14,200 bases of DNA from contig CABQLI010000062.1 of assembly GCA_902464965.1 (NCBI GenBank), positions 1-14,200 on the forward strand, written 5' to 3'. A program made the translations under genes and the position numbers. A model generated the notes under the pieces. It ran no database searches, was not told the origin of the DNA, and worked only from the letters and a program-made list of their open reading frames with translations. This DNA comes from an uncultured Collinsella sp. GTDB lineage: Bacteria > Actinomycetota > Coriobacteriia > Coriobacteriales > Coriobacteriaceae. Below, piece after piece: positions 1 to 7,489 of this stretch (position 1 is its first letter; each line of letters starts with the position of its first letter).

Positions 1-29
1 ACGGCACCGAGCCGTCATCGAACTTAGAA

Positions 30-60
30 GGGGGAGGCCTCGCGGCCTCCCCCTTTTTTT
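30..60 (+). terminator. Rho-independent terminator of the upstream unit
   Basis: A perfect 10-bp GC-rich stem (GGGGGAGGCC / GGCCTCCCCC) with a 4-base loop is followed by seven T. It ends a transcript entering from the left edge. One frame gives eight codons and a TAG at 25-27, which may be the tail of that upstream gene, but eight codons cannot prove it. Confidence 0.93.
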
Positions 61-110
61 GCGTTTAAGGGCTTTTGTCTCACATAGTAGCTGTGTTTTA
101 TAACCCTCGT

Positions 111-140
111 TTGTCGCATCTTCTGTGAACGGGCTACAAT
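111..140 (+). promoter_or_regulatory. Sigma70-type promoter of the acpS-tsaD operon
   Basis: TTGTCG (111-116) and TACAAT (135-140) are separated by 18 bases and match the -35 and -10 consensus at 4/6 and 5/6. The predicted transcription start is near 147, giving a short leader before the acpS ribosome binding site. It lies just after the upstream terminator and is the only good promoter seen before the six tightly packed genes. Confidence 0.65.
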
Positions 141-169
141 AACTTAGTCTGTGCGATATGGAGGTGAAC

Positions 170-709
170 ATGGCTGAAGCTGGTATCGGCGTTGATATCG
201 TCGAGATTTCCCGTATGAAATCAATTCTTGAAAAGACGCCGTCGTTTGCTCGGCGTGTGTTTACCGAAGAAGAGCGTGCGTATTGTGATGCATCATCGCG
301 TCCCGCTGCTCACTATGCCAGCCGCTTTGCTTCGCGCGAGGCGGTACTTAAAGCTCTCGGCACGGGTTTTAGTCAAGGCGTTGGTCGCAAGGATGTTTCG
401 GTTACGCGTGATAAACTCGGCAAACCGAAGGCGCTGCTTTCGGGCCGTGCTCTCGAGATCGCTCAAGAGCTGGGTGTTGTTGAGGTCGCTCTTTCCATTA
501 CGCTTACAGGAGACTTAGCCGTTGCGAATGCCATCGCGATTACCGAAGATGCTCGGCCTAAGCCAAAAGAGGAAAAGGTGAGTACCAAGAAACGCGTAGC
601 GCAGACATTTAAAGAGGCTCGCTCTGTTTTAGATGAGCTTGAGCAGCTGCAGAATTCAGCATTGACGGAGCACCTGGGCGATGCTTCGCAAGATACGCTA
701 GGAGCATAG
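170..709 (+). CDS. acpS: Holo-[acyl-carrier-protein] synthase with C-terminal extension
   Basis: AcpS transfers 4'-phosphopantetheine from CoA to the serine of acyl carrier protein in the cytoplasm, activating fatty acid synthesis. The N-terminal motif GIGVDIVEISR carries Asp9, and FASREAVLKALGTG carries Glu57; these are the family's metal-binding acidic residues. ATG 170 is chosen over ATG 158 because GGAGG at 160-164 sits 5 bases before it. The family is usually about 120-130 residues, whereas this protein has 179. Residues 128-179 form an extra Lys/Glu-rich, probably helical tail of unknown role. The usual SxxHT-like segment near the core end reads SITLTGD, so the customary His is Leu. First gene of the operon; its TAG directly abuts the ATG of nnr. 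Confidence 0.93.
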   Translation: MAEAGIGVDIVEISRMKSILEKTPSFARRVFTEEERAYCDASSRPAAHYASRFASREAVLKALGTGFSQGVGRKDVSVTRDKLGKPKALLSGRALEIAQELGVVEVALSITLTGDLAVANAIAITEDARPKPKEEKVSTKKRVAQTFKEARSVLDELEQLQNSALTEHLGDASQDTLGA

Positions 710-2326
710 ATGAAACCGGTTTTGAGTACCGAAGAAGTCGTTCGTCTCGAGGACATCATCGAACGCGAAGGGACTTCGAAGGCCGAGCTTATGGAGCTAG
801 CGGGTGAGTTTGCCGCCAACGAGGTCTTGAAGCTCAATCCCGATCGGGTTCTCGTTCTGGTCGGTTTTGGTAATAATGGCGGCGACGGTTGGGTTGCCGC
901 CGATATTCTGAGCCATAAGGGTGTGGACGTCGATATCGTTTCTCCGGTTGAGCCGGATGAGATTCCTGCTGCTCTGGCACGTCATGTTGCTCGTCGTACT
1001 GCCGGCCGCGATGTGCACGTTTGTGTCGGCCCCTCGCGTGACGAACTCGAGGTTTTGATCGATAAGGCCGATGTTGTTGTTGATGCCATTTTTGGTACCG
1101 GTTTCCACGGGAATCTGCGTGCGCCGTTCTCCATCTGGATTCCTACGGTCAATGAATGCGCCGATTGTGTCGTATCCATTGATGTCCCCTCGGGCCTGAA
1201 TGCCGAGACGGGCGTTGTTGATGACGACTGCATTCGTGCCGAGCATACGGTGACGATGATTGCGCCCAAGATTGGTTTGTATAGCGCTGATGGCCCTGAG
1301 TATGCTGGCGATTTGATCTGCGGCAATCTTTACGACCGTCTTGACGAGGTCATCGATGATGTCGACCACGCCGCCGAGATTGTCGAGCCCGGTGACTTAG
1401 TTGATTACTTTGCCCCACTACCTACGAATATCGATAAGTATTCCCGTGGCTCTGTGCTTATTGTCGCCGGGTCTGCGCAATATCCTGGTGCTGCCATTAT
1501 GGCGGCCAAGTCTGCAGCTCGCGCGGGTGCTGGTTACGTGGCAGTCGCGGCTCCTGACGCCTGCGCTAATCTTATTCGCATGGCACTTCCTTCGATTCCC
1601 GTCTTTGCTATTCCGTCTGATTCTCGCGGCTCCTTTGGCGCCGCTGCGCGCATGACGGTGTGCGAGATTGCAAAGAAGTACAGCTGCGTACTGTGCGGTC
1701 CCGGTATGACGACGTCTGCCGGCGCTATGCAGGTGGTTTCGGGCTTGCTCGAGCTTGATGTACCGCTTATTTTGGACGCCGATGCACTCAACTGCCTTGC
1801 TAAGATTGCCATTGACGGTATTGATAGTAATCCCGAGATGTATCGTCGCGAGCAGCCGTTGGTTATGACGCCGCACTATCGTGAGCTTTCGCGTCTGGTT
1901 GCCGGTGACGAGGTGAACGACCTTGGTACCGCGATTGCGGCCGCGCAGAAGGTTGTCTGGGCTGCAGGCTCCGACAATCTGGTGGTCATTGCCAAGGGGC
2001 CGACGACGGCTATCTGTGGCGTTGAGCGTGTGCTGCTGCCGCTCTCGGGTCCGGCTTCTCTGGCAACTGCCGGTTCGGGTGATGTTCTCGCGGGTATTTT
2101 GGCCGGCACGCTTGCCACCATGCGCGACGAGATGGATCGTTGGGAGTTGCTGTATTCGTACGCCGTCGCACTTCACAGCTACGCCGGTTTTGCCGCGGCG
2201 ACGGAGTATGGTGAGAAGAGCGTCATCGCGACCGATCTTATCGACTTGATCGGTCCTGCCATGGAACTGGCGGCAAAGGATGCGCTCGAAGATCTGGGAA
2301 TCATGGACGAAGGGTCGGATGACTAA
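710..2326 (+). CDS. nnr: Bifunctional NAD(P)H-hydrate epimerase / ADP-dependent dehydratase
   Basis: This enzyme repairs hydrated NADH and NADPH: one domain interconverts the R and S epimers and the other dehydrates S-NAD(P)HX using ADP. The N-terminal YjeF domain (about 1-220) shows GFGNNGGDG (52-60), DAIFGTG (125-131) and DVPSGL (158-163). The C-terminal ribokinase-like domain (about 240-525) shows SRGSVLIVAGS from 245, DADALN (356-361) and TAGSGD (453-458), whose Asp458 is the expected catalytic residue. At 538 residues it has the length usual for the fused form. It starts immediately after the acpS stop, so translation is probably coupled; only 2 bases separate it from alr. Confidence 0.95.
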   Translation: MKPVLSTEEVVRLEDIIEREGTSKAELMELAGEFAANEVLKLNPDRVLVLVGFGNNGGDGWVAADILSHKGVDVDIVSPVEPDEIPAALARHVARRTAGRDVHVCVGPSRDELEVLIDKADVVVDAIFGTGFHGNLRAPFSIWIPTVNECADCVVSIDVPSGLNAETGVVDDDCIRAEHTVTMIAPKIGLYSADGPEYAGDLICGNLYDRLDEVIDDVDHAAEIVEPGDLVDYFAPLPTNIDKYSRGSVLIVAGSAQYPGAAIMAAKSAARAGAGYVAVAAPDACANLIRMALPSIPVFAIPSDSRGSFGAAARMTVCEIAKKYSCVLCGPGMTTSAGAMQVVSGLLELDVPLILDADALNCLAKIAIDGIDSNPEMYRREQPLVMTPHYRELSRLVAGDEVNDLGTAIAAAQKVVWAAGSDNLVVIAKGPTTAICGVERVLLPLSGPASLATAGSGDVLAGILAGTLATMRDEMDRWELLYSYAVALHSYAGFAAATEYGEKSVIATDLIDLIGPAMELAAKDALEDLGIMDEGSDD

Positions 2327-2328
2327 TC

Positions 2329-3474
2329 ATGAATAAAGCCGATTTGACGCGCTGGTCCTGGGTCGAGATCGACCGCGGGGCGCTCCGTCGCAACACGAGG
2401 GCCTATAAGAACTTGCTGAATCCACGTCAGCGCCTGTGCTGCGTGGTCAAGGCCGATGCTTATGGTCATGGAGCTGTTGAGTGCGCCAAGATCATGTATT
2501 CGGCCGGTGCCGACATGTTTGCCGTGGCGACGGTTAACGAGGGCGTTGAGCTCCGACAGGGCGGGATTACGAAACCCATCCTCATCCTGAGCGAGCCGCC
2601 TATCGAGGCCATTCCGACGTTGCTCGAGTTTGATATCATGCCCTCGGTCTATACGTCTGACTTTGCTCTTGCGTATGGCGAATGTGCCGTCGCGGCGGGC
2701 AAAGTGGGCAAGTATCATCTCGCCATCGAGACGGGCATGAATCGTATCGGCGTTCACTACACGCAGGTTGTCGACTTTGTCCGCGGTATAAATTTCCATC
2801 GTGGTATTCAGTGCGACGGCGTATTTACGCACTTCGCCACGGCCGATGAACCTTCGGGCTGGGACTACAAGCTGCAGTGTCAGCGCTTTACCGAGGCCGT
2901 TCAGGCCATTAAGGATGCGGGTTTTGAGTGCGGTATCGTGCACTGCGCCAACACGCCGTCCTCGATGCTCGACCCCTCGATGCATTTTGATATGATTCGC
3001 GCTGGCGTTGGCTTGTATGGCATGCAGCCGTGCGAGCTGAGTGGCCGCGTGATGCAGCTTGACCCCGTTATGAGCGTCCATGCGCGCGTGACGCGCGTGG
3101 CACACCCTGCGATGGGTGAGGGCGTGGGCTACGGTTTTACCTACCGCGTACCGCGTACGCGCGTTCAGATCTGCACGCTGCCGATCGGTTATGCCGACGG
3201 CCTATCGCGTACGCTTTCCAATCGTATGGATGTGCTGTATCGCGGCGAGCGCGTGCATCAGGTTGGCAATATCTGCATGGACCAGTTTATGGTCGCCATT
3301 CAGTCCAACCCGGCACACGAGATTCCCGAGGCCGAGTATGGTGACGAGATGATCATTGTCGGCCGCGATGGCGATGCCGAGATCACTATGGACGAGATGG
3401 CCCGACTGCGCGGAACGATTAACTACGAGGTCGCCTGCGGCTTTGGCATGCGTCTCGACAAGGTCTACGTGTAG
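2329..3474 (+). CDS. alr: Alanine racemase
   Basis: A PLP enzyme converting L-alanine to D-alanine for peptidoglycan in the cytoplasm. VVKADAYGHG places the PLP lysine at Lys41, at the start of the TIM-barrel domain. VGYGFTY gives Tyr268, corresponding to the second catalytic base (Tyr265 in the Geobacillus enzyme), and VGNICMDQFMV is the conserved C-terminal beta-domain segment. At 381 residues it is full length. No strong Shine-Dalgarno sequence lies close to ATG 2329 (GAAGGG is 14 bases away), so the 2-base gap from nnr suggests coupled translation. The following gene's AGGAG overlaps this gene's stop codon. Confidence 0.97.
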   Translation: MNKADLTRWSWVEIDRGALRRNTRAYKNLLNPRQRLCCVVKADAYGHGAVECAKIMYSAGADMFAVATVNEGVELRQGGITKPILILSEPPIEAIPTLLEFDIMPSVYTSDFALAYGECAVAAGKVGKYHLAIETGMNRIGVHYTQVVDFVRGINFHRGIQCDGVFTHFATADEPSGWDYKLQCQRFTEAVQAIKDAGFECGIVHCANTPSSMLDPSMHFDMIRAGVGLYGMQPCELSGRVMQLDPVMSVHARVTRVAHPAMGEGVGYGFTYRVPRTRVQICTLPIGYADGLSRTLSNRMDVLYRGERVHQVGNICMDQFMVAIQSNPAHEIPEAEYGDEMIIVGRDGDAEITMDEMARLRGTINYEVACGFGMRLDKVYV

Positions 3475-3482
3475 GAGCCGCT

Positions 3483-4103
3483 ATGGGCGTCATGCACATC
3501 CCCGGCCATACCCATCAGGCACCACGTGAGGTCGCACTCGAGGAAATTGAGGCCGTTCTGGGCGATTGTCACCTCTGCCAGCTCTACCAGTCGCGTCACA
3601 ATATCGTGTTTGGCGTGGGAAACCCCCGCGCTCGCGTGATGTTTATTGGTGAGGCGCCGGGCCGCAATGAGGATTTGCAGGGCGAGCCCTTTGTGGGGGC
3701 GGCAGGCGAGGACCTCAACGGCATTTTGTCGCTGGCGGGGCTCAAACGCGAAGACGTCTACATTGCCAACGTGCTTAAGTGCCGCCCGCCGGGAAACCGC
3801 AATCCGCGTCCCGAGGAAGTGCTGGCTTGCTCGCCGTTTTTGCGTGAGCAGATTCGAAGCATCTGGCCTGATATTATCGTGACGCTCGGCAACCCCGCGA
3901 CGCACTTTGTGCTTAAGACCGAGATTGGCATTACTAAGCTGCGCGGCAGGTTCCACCAGATGGGGCATTTTGTAGTAATGCCCACTTTTCATCCGGCAGC
4001 AGCGCTGCGCAATCCGGCGTGGCAGGAGCTGCTGGAGGAAGACTTTAAGATGCTGGGCGATTATCTGGAGCGACATCCCGCACCAGAGGACGCCTCGGAA
4101 TAA
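3483..4103 (+). CDS. Uracil-DNA glycosylase, family 4 (iron-sulfur)
   Basis: It excises uracil from DNA to begin base-excision repair. The active-site motif GEAPGRNEDLQGEPFVG and the later HPAAALRNP segment fit family 4. Four cysteines, Cys29, Cys32, Cys100 and Cys116, form a C-x2-C ... C-x15-C pattern matching the [4Fe-4S] ligand spacing known for this family (Cys14, 17, 85 and 101 in the Thermotoga enzyme). Length is 206 residues. AGGAG at 3473-3477 is 5 bases before the ATG. It lies between alr and tsaE, an insertion into an otherwise familiar actinobacterial gene order. Family 5 is less likely given the EAPGRNED motif. Confidence 0.93.
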   Translation: MGVMHIPGHTHQAPREVALEEIEAVLGDCHLCQLYQSRHNIVFGVGNPRARVMFIGEAPGRNEDLQGEPFVGAAGEDLNGILSLAGLKREDVYIANVLKCRPPGNRNPRPEEVLACSPFLREQIRSIWPDIIVTLGNPATHFVLKTEIGITKLRGRFHQMGHFVVMPTFHPAAALRNPAWQELLEEDFKMLGDYLERHPAPEDASE

Positions 4104-4115
4104 TAAGGAGCATAT

Positions 4116-4622
4116 ATGTCCCTGGAGCGCCTGGGGGTAGGTACTTACAAAACGACTTGCGCTGCCGATACGGAGTACTTTGGCGAGCTAATTGCACCGT
4201 GCCTTGAGGACGGCGATGTGCTCATCCTGACCGGTGGCCTGGGAGTGGGCAAAACTCACTTTACCAAGGGCGTCTCGCGCGGGCTGGGCGATGGGCATAT
4301 GGTTACGAGCCCTACGTTTGCGCTCATGGCCGTTCACGATCAAGGTCGTATTCCGCTGTTTCACTTTGATCTATACCGCCTGGAGCATGCCTACGAGCTC
4401 GAGGATACGGGCATTTTCGATGTGCTGGGCTATGAGGGTGCTTGCCTGCTGGAATGGGGCGAACAATTCCAGGACGAGCTGACGGATGAGTATCTTTCGG
4501 TGACGCTCAAGCGTGATGAGGGCGACAGCGATGTGCGAACGATAACGCTTGAGGCGCACGGTGACCGTGCAATGGAGCTTTCCCATTTGATTGATAAGGC
4601 TGTACAAGATGAGCTTGCATAA
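4116..4622 (+). CDS. tsaE: tRNA t6A biosynthesis ATPase TsaE
   Basis: TsaE is the small P-loop ATPase that drives the bacterial TsaBDE complex in making N6-threonylcarbamoyl-adenosine at position 37 of ANN-decoding tRNAs. Visible motifs are Walker A GGLGVGKT (40-47), HFDLYRL from 83 and EWGE (113-116). At 168 residues it is normal length. AAGGAG (4105-4110) is 5 bases before the ATG. Its last 14 bases overlap the start of the TsaB-RimI-TsaD fusion, so all the later t6A components are made from adjacent, translationally coupled frames. Confidence 0.95.
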   Translation: MSLERLGVGTYKTTCAADTEYFGELIAPCLEDGDVLILTGGLGVGKTHFTKGVSRGLGDGHMVTSPTFALMAVHDQGRIPLFHFDLYRLEHAYELEDTGIFDVLGYEGACLLEWGEQFQDELTDEYLSVTLKRDEGDSDVRTITLEAHGDRAMELSHLIDKAVQDELA

Positions 4623-6993
4623 CGACAACGCGCTGGTGGTGGCGCTCGATACCTCGACCGACATGCTTGCCTGCGCGGCAAGCTGGATTGATGGGCAGAC
4701 GGGCGAGACGAAGCTCGTGAGTGGCGACCACATGTGTCGCCGTCACGCCAACGTTGAGCTCGTGAATACCGTTGATGGCGTGCTGGCTCAAGCCGGTCTG
4801 GATCGCAGCGATGTTGGTTGCTATGTGGTCGGCCGCGGCCCGGGGTCCTTTACGGGTGTGCGCATCGGCATCTCCACTGCCAAGGGCCTCGCGCGTGGTG
4901 CCAATGTTCCGCTGCTGGGCGTGTCGACGCTCGACGCTTGCGCTTGGACGGCGTGGAAGGCTGGCGTGCGCGGCAAGCTTGGTATCTTGGCCGATGCTAT
5001 GCGCGGTGAGGTATATCCGGCGCTGTATATGCTGGTCGATGAGGGCCCCGAGCGTCAATTTGAGCGCGAACACGTGGTCAAGGCCGCCGTGGCGCTCGAT
5101 GAGTGGCGCCGAGCAGCGGACTGGGACCAGGTTCAGCTGGCCGGTGATGGTCTCGTGCGCTATGGCAAGCTGCTGGGTGAGGACGAGACCGCCCGCTGCG
5201 TGGAGCGCGACCTGTGGTGGCCTTCGGGCGAGGGCTTACTGCTCGCGCACGCTGCGGGTGACGGCGATCCGGCTCGCGTCCTGCCGATTTACACGCGCCT
5301 TTCGGATGCCGAGGAAAACGAGCGCAAGCGTCTTGGTCTTGCCGAGAGTGCGCAGAGCGAAATTACGGGCGTTGCCGATGAGCTCGCCGGTCGTCATCTG
5401 CAGTTCCGTCCCATGGGCGCGGCGGATGCCGAGGGCGCGAGCGCGCTGGAGGCTGCCTGCTTTGAAGGTGCCGGACACGAGGCGTGGACGCCGGGCATGT
5501 TCCTGTCCGAACTGGGCGAGGACGTTGCTGCGCCGCGTAGTTGGTGGGTGGCACACGACGACGGCAAGCTACTGGGCCTTGCCGGCGGTATGGTCGTGGA
5601 CGGTGATGTGCAGATTCTGGATGTCGCCGTCGACCCGGCACATCGCCGTGAGGGCATTGCCCGCAAGCTGCTGTCGCATGTGAGCTATGATGCCCAGATG
5701 CTCGGCTGCACCACGGCTTCGCTCGAGGTCGAGGACGGCAACGAGGGAGCGATTGCGCTCTATAACGCTCTGGGCTTTACCGAGGCTGGCCGTCGCCGCG
5801 GCTACTATGGTGCCGGCAAGGACGCCATCGTCATGACGGCCCCGCTGCCCCTGGTACTTCCGGTCGACAATGCTTCGCCCGAGCCGACGGCGGCAGAGCA
5901 GCGCGTATGGCCGCTGCCTGCTCCTGGGCGCTCCGAGGGGGAGCGTGCCGAAATTGAGCGCCGCCGCCTAGTGCTCGCTATCGAGAGTTCCTGCGACGAG
6001 ACGGCCGTGGCGATTATCGATGCGGATGGCAATATGCTGGCCAACCAGGTGTCGACGCAGATTGATTTTCACGCCCGCTTTGGCGGCGTGGTGCCCGAGA
6101 TCGCCTCGCGCAAACACGTCGAGGTGATTGTGAGTGTCGTGGATGCGGCGCTCGAGGATGCCGCAGCATCGCTTGGTCTTGAGGATGGAGCCATTGCCCC
6201 CAGCGAGCTTGCCGCCGTGGGCGTGACACAGGGTCCGGGCCTGGTGGGCGCGCTCGTGGTTGGCGTCGCCTTCGCCAAGGGCTTTGCCTACGCTGCCGGC
6301 AAGCCGCTCGTGTGCGTCAACCATCTGGAGGGGCACCTGTTTGCCAACCTGCTGGCGCAACCCGACCTCAAACCGCCGTTTATCTTCACGCTTGTCTCGG
6401 GTGGGCACACCATGCTCGTGCACGTGAAGGCGTGGGGCGACTACGAGGTGCTCGGTGAGACGCTCGACGACGCTGTGGGCGAGGCCTTCGACAAGGTAGC
6501 CAAGGCATTGGGTCTGGGCTATCCCGGTGGCCCCATCATTTCCAAGCTGGCCGAGACGGGCAACCCCAAGGCGATCGATTTCCCCCGTGCGCTTAACAGC
6601 AGAGGAGACTATCGCTTCTCGCTTTCGGGCCTTAAAACCGCTGTGACGCTCTACATTGAACAGGAGACCAAGGCCGGGCGCACGATTCACCTGCCCGATC
6701 TGGCAGCTTCGTTTGAGGCAGCTGTCTTTGACGTGCAGTACAAGAAGGCCAAAAACGCATTGCACGCTACCGGATGCAAGGAATACTGCATCGGTGGCGG
6801 CGTCTCGGCCAACCCGCATCTGCGCGAGATGATGATCAAGAAGCTTGGGCGTCAGGGGATTCGCGTAACGGTGCCGCCCTTGTCTGCCTGTACCGATAAC
6901 GCAGCCATGATTGCGGAGGTCGCTCGCCGTAAATTCGACCGAGGTGAAATCTCGCCGTTCGACGTCGACGCCGATCCAAACATGACGCTGTAG
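4609..6993 (+). CDS. tsaD: TsaB-RimI-TsaD triple fusion (t6A transferase plus N-acetyltransferase)
   Basis: One uninterrupted 794-residue frame joins three proteins normally encoded separately. Residues about 1-235 are TsaB (VVALDTST; GRGPGSFTGVRIGISTAKG; ending VLPIYTR). Residues about 264-412 are a RimI-like GNAT domain (VDPAHRREGIA with the acetyl-CoA loop near 346-351; LYNALGF). Residues about 452-794 are TsaD (ESSCDET; HLEGH with metal ligands His572 and His576; DDAVGEAFDKVAKALG). TsaB and TsaD form the threonylcarbamoyl transferase core; RimI acetylates ribosomal protein S18 in E. coli. In the GNAT domain the common LEVR is LEVE, so its substrate may differ. ATG 4609 is preferred to an in-frame TTG at 4591: it has AAGG 9 bases upstream and retains a normal TsaB N-terminus. 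It overlaps tsaE by 14 bases and ends the operon. Confidence 0.93.
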   Translation: MSLHNDNALVVALDTSTDMLACAASWIDGQTGETKLVSGDHMCRRHANVELVNTVDGVLAQAGLDRSDVGCYVVGRGPGSFTGVRIGISTAKGLARGANVPLLGVSTLDACAWTAWKAGVRGKLGILADAMRGEVYPALYMLVDEGPERQFEREHVVKAAVALDEWRRAADWDQVQLAGDGLVRYGKLLGEDETARCVERDLWWPSGEGLLLAHAAGDGDPARVLPIYTRLSDAEENERKRLGLAESAQSEITGVADELAGRHLQFRPMGAADAEGASALEAACFEGAGHEAWTPGMFLSELGEDVAAPRSWWVAHDDGKLLGLAGGMVVDGDVQILDVAVDPAHRREGIARKLLSHVSYDAQMLGCTTASLEVEDGNEGAIALYNALGFTEAGRRRGYYGAGKDAIVMTAPLPLVLPVDNASPEPTAAEQRVWPLPAPGRSEGERAEIERRRLVLAIESSCDETAVAIIDADGNMLANQVSTQIDFHARFGGVVPEIASRKHVEVIVSVVDAALEDAAASLGLEDGAIAPSELAAVGVTQGPGLVGALVVGVAFAKGFAYAAGKPLVCVNHLEGHLFANLLAQPDLKPPFIFTLVSGGHTMLVHVKAWGDYEVLGETLDDAVGEAFDKVAKALGLGYPGGPIISKLAETGNPKAIDFPRALNSRGDYRFSLSGLKTAVTLYIEQETKAGRTIHLPDLAASFEAAVFDVQYKKAKNALHATGCKEYCIGGGVSANPHLREMMIKKLGRQGIRVTVPPLSACTDNAAMIAEVARRKFDRGEISPFDVDADPNMTL

Positions 6994-7002
6994 CTGGTAC
7001 GG

Positions 7003-7143
7003 CGCGGTCCCCGGACGGAGGGGCCGGATATAAGGTTTCCTGCTCTACAGTCCTGCGCAAGACGAAGGCCACATTAAGTGGCCTTCTTTGCGTGCGGAAC
7101 TCGCGATAAACCTTATATCCGGCCCCTCCGCCCGGCTCCCGCG
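7003..7143 (+). repeat. Large hairpin repeat, copy 1
   Basis: A 28-base arm at 7011-7038 pairs with 7108-7135 with one A-C mismatch. After a symmetric 3x3 internal loop, CGCGG (7003-7007) pairs with CCGCG (7139-7143). The enclosed 69 bases contain a 9-bp hairpin (GAAGGCCAC 7064-7072 / GTGGCCTTC 7078-7086) extended by CGCAA/TTGCG. The 67-base core is identical to copy 2, while the arms differ but remain paired. It begins 17 bases after the tsaD stop by its main arm, so it would form the operon's 3' end. The short T-run after the inner hairpin makes it at best a weak terminator. Function is unknown. Confidence 0.88.
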
Positions 7144-7254
7144 GCTCTCAGGGGCATCTCTCATGCAAAAACTGTCGTGGGGTAAAGTCCGAGGTCAGTG
7201 GCGTTTTATACCGAGAAATCCAAAAAAAAGTTGAAAATTCATTACATATTTGCG
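7144..7254. other. Non-coding spacer before the cstA promoter
   Basis: No gene or clear site is seen here. The right half (about 7218-7254) is A/T-rich with a run of eight A and could act as an upstream element for the following promoter. Confidence 0.5.
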
Positions 7255-7283
7255 TTGACTTTAGGTAACTAAAGTTTCATACT
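7255..7283 (+). promoter_or_regulatory. cstA promoter with an operator-like dyad
   Basis: TTGACT (7255-7260) and CATACT (7278-7283) are spaced by exactly 17 bases, a strong sigma70-type promoter with A/T-rich DNA upstream; the start would fall near 7290. A dyad with 7-base arms, ACTTTAG (7258-7264) and CTAAAGT (7269-7275), overlaps the -35 and fills the spacer, where a bound repressor would block RNA polymerase. Its TTAGG...CTAA look loosely recalls DtxR-type boxes, but the regulator cannot be named from sequence. Confidence 0.75.
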
Positions 7284-7301
7284 CCTTTTCAACCACTGGG
7301 G

Positions 7302-7330
7302 GATGTGAACACGCACGGATCGTTCACATC
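7302..7330 (+). promoter_or_regulatory. Inverted repeat in the cstA leader
   Basis: GATGTGAAC (7302-7310) and GTTCACATC (7322-7330) are perfect 9-base inverted repeats with an 11-base spacer, just downstream of the predicted transcription start. It could be a 5' RNA hairpin or a DNA operator. The TGTGA/TCACA half-sites recall CRP, but their 15-base spacing is too wide for a normal CRP site. Confidence 0.6.
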
Positions 7331-7354
7331 ATGATTGAAGAGGATTTCTTAGAC

Positions 7355-7399
7355 ATGTTCACGCATCAGCTAAACATTATCAGCGTAGTAATTATCTGA
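7355..7399 (+). CDS. Leader peptide rich in branched-chain amino acid codons
   Basis: The short frame encodes MFTHQLNIISVVII and then TGA. Seven of 14 codons are Leu, Ile or Val, clustered at the end: CTA, ATT, ATC, GTA, GTA, ATT, ATC. A purine-rich GAAGAGGA (7337-7344) lies about 10 bases before ATG 7355; an in-frame ATG at 7331 would give 22 residues but lacks a good ribosome site. The stop lies inside the descending strand of an RNA stem formed with the peptide's own codons, and an intrinsic terminator follows about 50 bases later. This is the layout of ribosome-mediated attenuation leaders known upstream of ilv operons. Here the controlled gene would be cstA. Confidence 0.72.
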   Translation: MFTHQLNIISVVII

Positions 7400-7442
7400 T
7401 GCGGGTTAGCACATACAGCTAGCCCGTACGATAACGGGCGGC
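7362..7442 (+). promoter_or_regulatory. Mutually exclusive leader hairpins (candidate attenuator)
   Basis: Three stems compete. CGCATCAG (7362-7369) pairs with CTGATGCG (7396-7403). GGGTTAGC (7403-7410) pairs with GCTAGCCC (7418-7425). GCCCGT (7422-7427) pairs with ACGGGC (7434-7439). Neighbouring stems share bases, so a ribosome stalled on the Ile/Val codons would break the first and favour the second. The CATCAGC codons can alternatively pair with GCTGATG at 7441-7447. No long antiterminator that captures the terminator's own 5' arm was found, so the final switch step is unresolved. Confidence 0.55.
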
Positions 7443-7450
7443 TGATGAAG

Positions 7451-7489
7451 ATGAGGGCCGTCGAGCGCAACCGACGGCCCTCATTTTTT
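7451..7489 (+). terminator. Intrinsic terminator in the cstA leader
   Basis: A perfect 13-bp stem (7451-7463 with 7472-7484) with an 8-base loop is followed by six T, the first of which also closes the stem. Only 35 bases separate it from the cstA ATG, with no room for a separate promoter. Transcripts from the promoter at 7255-7283 must therefore read through it to express cstA. Confidence 0.92.

Noticed and set aside
158..169. Upstream ATG start for acpS
   Set aside because: The four added codons contain the GGAGG ribosome site itself.
4591..4608. Upstream TTG start for the TsaB fusion
   Set aside because: It would add six residues not seen in TsaB proteins; ATG 4609 has AAGG at suitable distance and gives the normal N-terminus.
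7003..7143. Plain transcription terminator
   Set aside because: There is no proper T-run after the outer stem, and only three T's after the inner hairpin; the conserved core and second copy point to a repeat family.
7302..7330. CRP-type binding site
   Set aside because: The TGTGA and TCACA half-sites are 15 bases apart instead of 6, and the site lies downstream of the transcription start.
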